DNA from: SAR324 cluster bacterium
GTDB lineage: Bacteria > SAR324 > XYD2-FULL-50-16
Reading direction: 5' to 3'
DNA: 13,892 nt
NCBI GenBank assembly: GCA_002401295.1
Contig: NVSR01000002.1
Coordinates: 95,898-109,789 of the forward strand
Positions 13,711 to 13,892 of this stretch are shown here, piece after piece. The notes under the pieces were generated by a model, which worked only from the letters and a program-made list of their open reading frames with translations, was not told where the DNA came from and made no database searches. Each line of letters starts with the position of its first letter. Positions within the stretch are counted from its first letter, which is position 1. The position numbers and the translations under genes were made by a program.

Positions 13711-13892
13711 ATGTTCATCTCACATAAGTACAAAGTTATTTTTATTCATATCCAGAGGACTGGTGGTAATTCCATCCATAAGATATTCCAAGAGCATGAT
13801 CCGGAGTTACAGGAGAGTATCCCAGTCCACTCTTTAAAAAAGCGCACAAAACATTGCTTCGCCTCAGATACTAAAGAAGCGATTGGTGAGGA
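13711..13892 (+). CDS. Second sulfotransferase-like protein, cut by window end
   Basis: An open frame begins with ATG at 13711 after GAGGGAG (13701-13707) and runs uninterrupted for 60 codons to the window edge. The start, VIFIHIQRTGGNSIHKIF, matches the beginning of the Sulfotransfer_2/carbohydrate-type sulfotransferase family, whose PAPS loop is usually IPKTGGTS; here Pro-Lys is Gln-Arg and Thr is Asn. It differs from the preceding sulfotransferase, so it is not a tandem duplicate. The rest of the protein, including its 3'-phosphate site, lies outside the window. The 91-base gap before it has no clear terminator, so it may belong to the same operon. Confidence 0.75.
   Translation, partial: MFISHKYKVIFIHIQRTGGNSIHKIFQEHDPELQESIPVHSLKKRTKHCFASDTKEAIGE

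Noticed and set aside
12717..13892. Tandem duplication of one sulfotransferase
   Set aside because: The two N-terminal regions belong to different sulfotransferase families and share only the general PAPS-loop pattern.

Overview
The window most resembles a chromosomal accessory region of a moderately AT-rich Gram-negative bacterium. Several proteins carry lipoprotein signal sequences, and there is a prohibitin-type membrane protein and an exporter of the pyoverdine/syringomycin (PvdE/SyrD) type. A serine-type sulfatase next to sulfotransferases would fit a marine or host-associated gammaproteobacterium. Other Gram-negative phyla cannot be excluded, and I did not identify a species. I see no tRNA, rRNA, CRISPR array, transposase or integrase.

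Left part (1-5212). A sulfatase lipoprotein (383-2263, +) faces a two-gene minus-strand unit (2933-3673 flavin reductase-like protein, then 2326-2943 lipoprotein). Both end in one shared bidirectional terminator at 2285-2327. Next come a DUF697-like membrane protein (3898-4419, -), a 604-base gap with only weak coding traces (two overlapping mini-ORFs and a possible gene remnant), and a 62-residue two-helix membrane protein (5024-5212, -).

Middle part (5328-9173, -). Three closely spaced genes read ABC exporter of the cyclic-peptide type, then an SPFH/prohibitin-like membrane protein, then an orphan Leu/Ile/Val-type periplasmic binding lipoprotein. They probably form one operon transcribed leftward from the divergent control region at 9174-9569.

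Right part (9570-13892, +). A class III PLP aminotransferase, a large thiamine-diphosphate enzyme of the acetolactate-synthase superfamily and a PAPS-type sulfotransferase follow one another, with a second, different sulfotransferase running off the window end. This has the content of a small biosynthetic operon making an amino- and sulfate-bearing small molecule or lipid. The divergent exporter operon is a natural candidate to move the product out. A near-identical AT-rich motif lies upstream of both the aminotransferase and the distant sulfatase, hinting that sulfate addition and sulfate removal could be co-regulated. These functional links are inference. The individual protein families are well supported by motifs.
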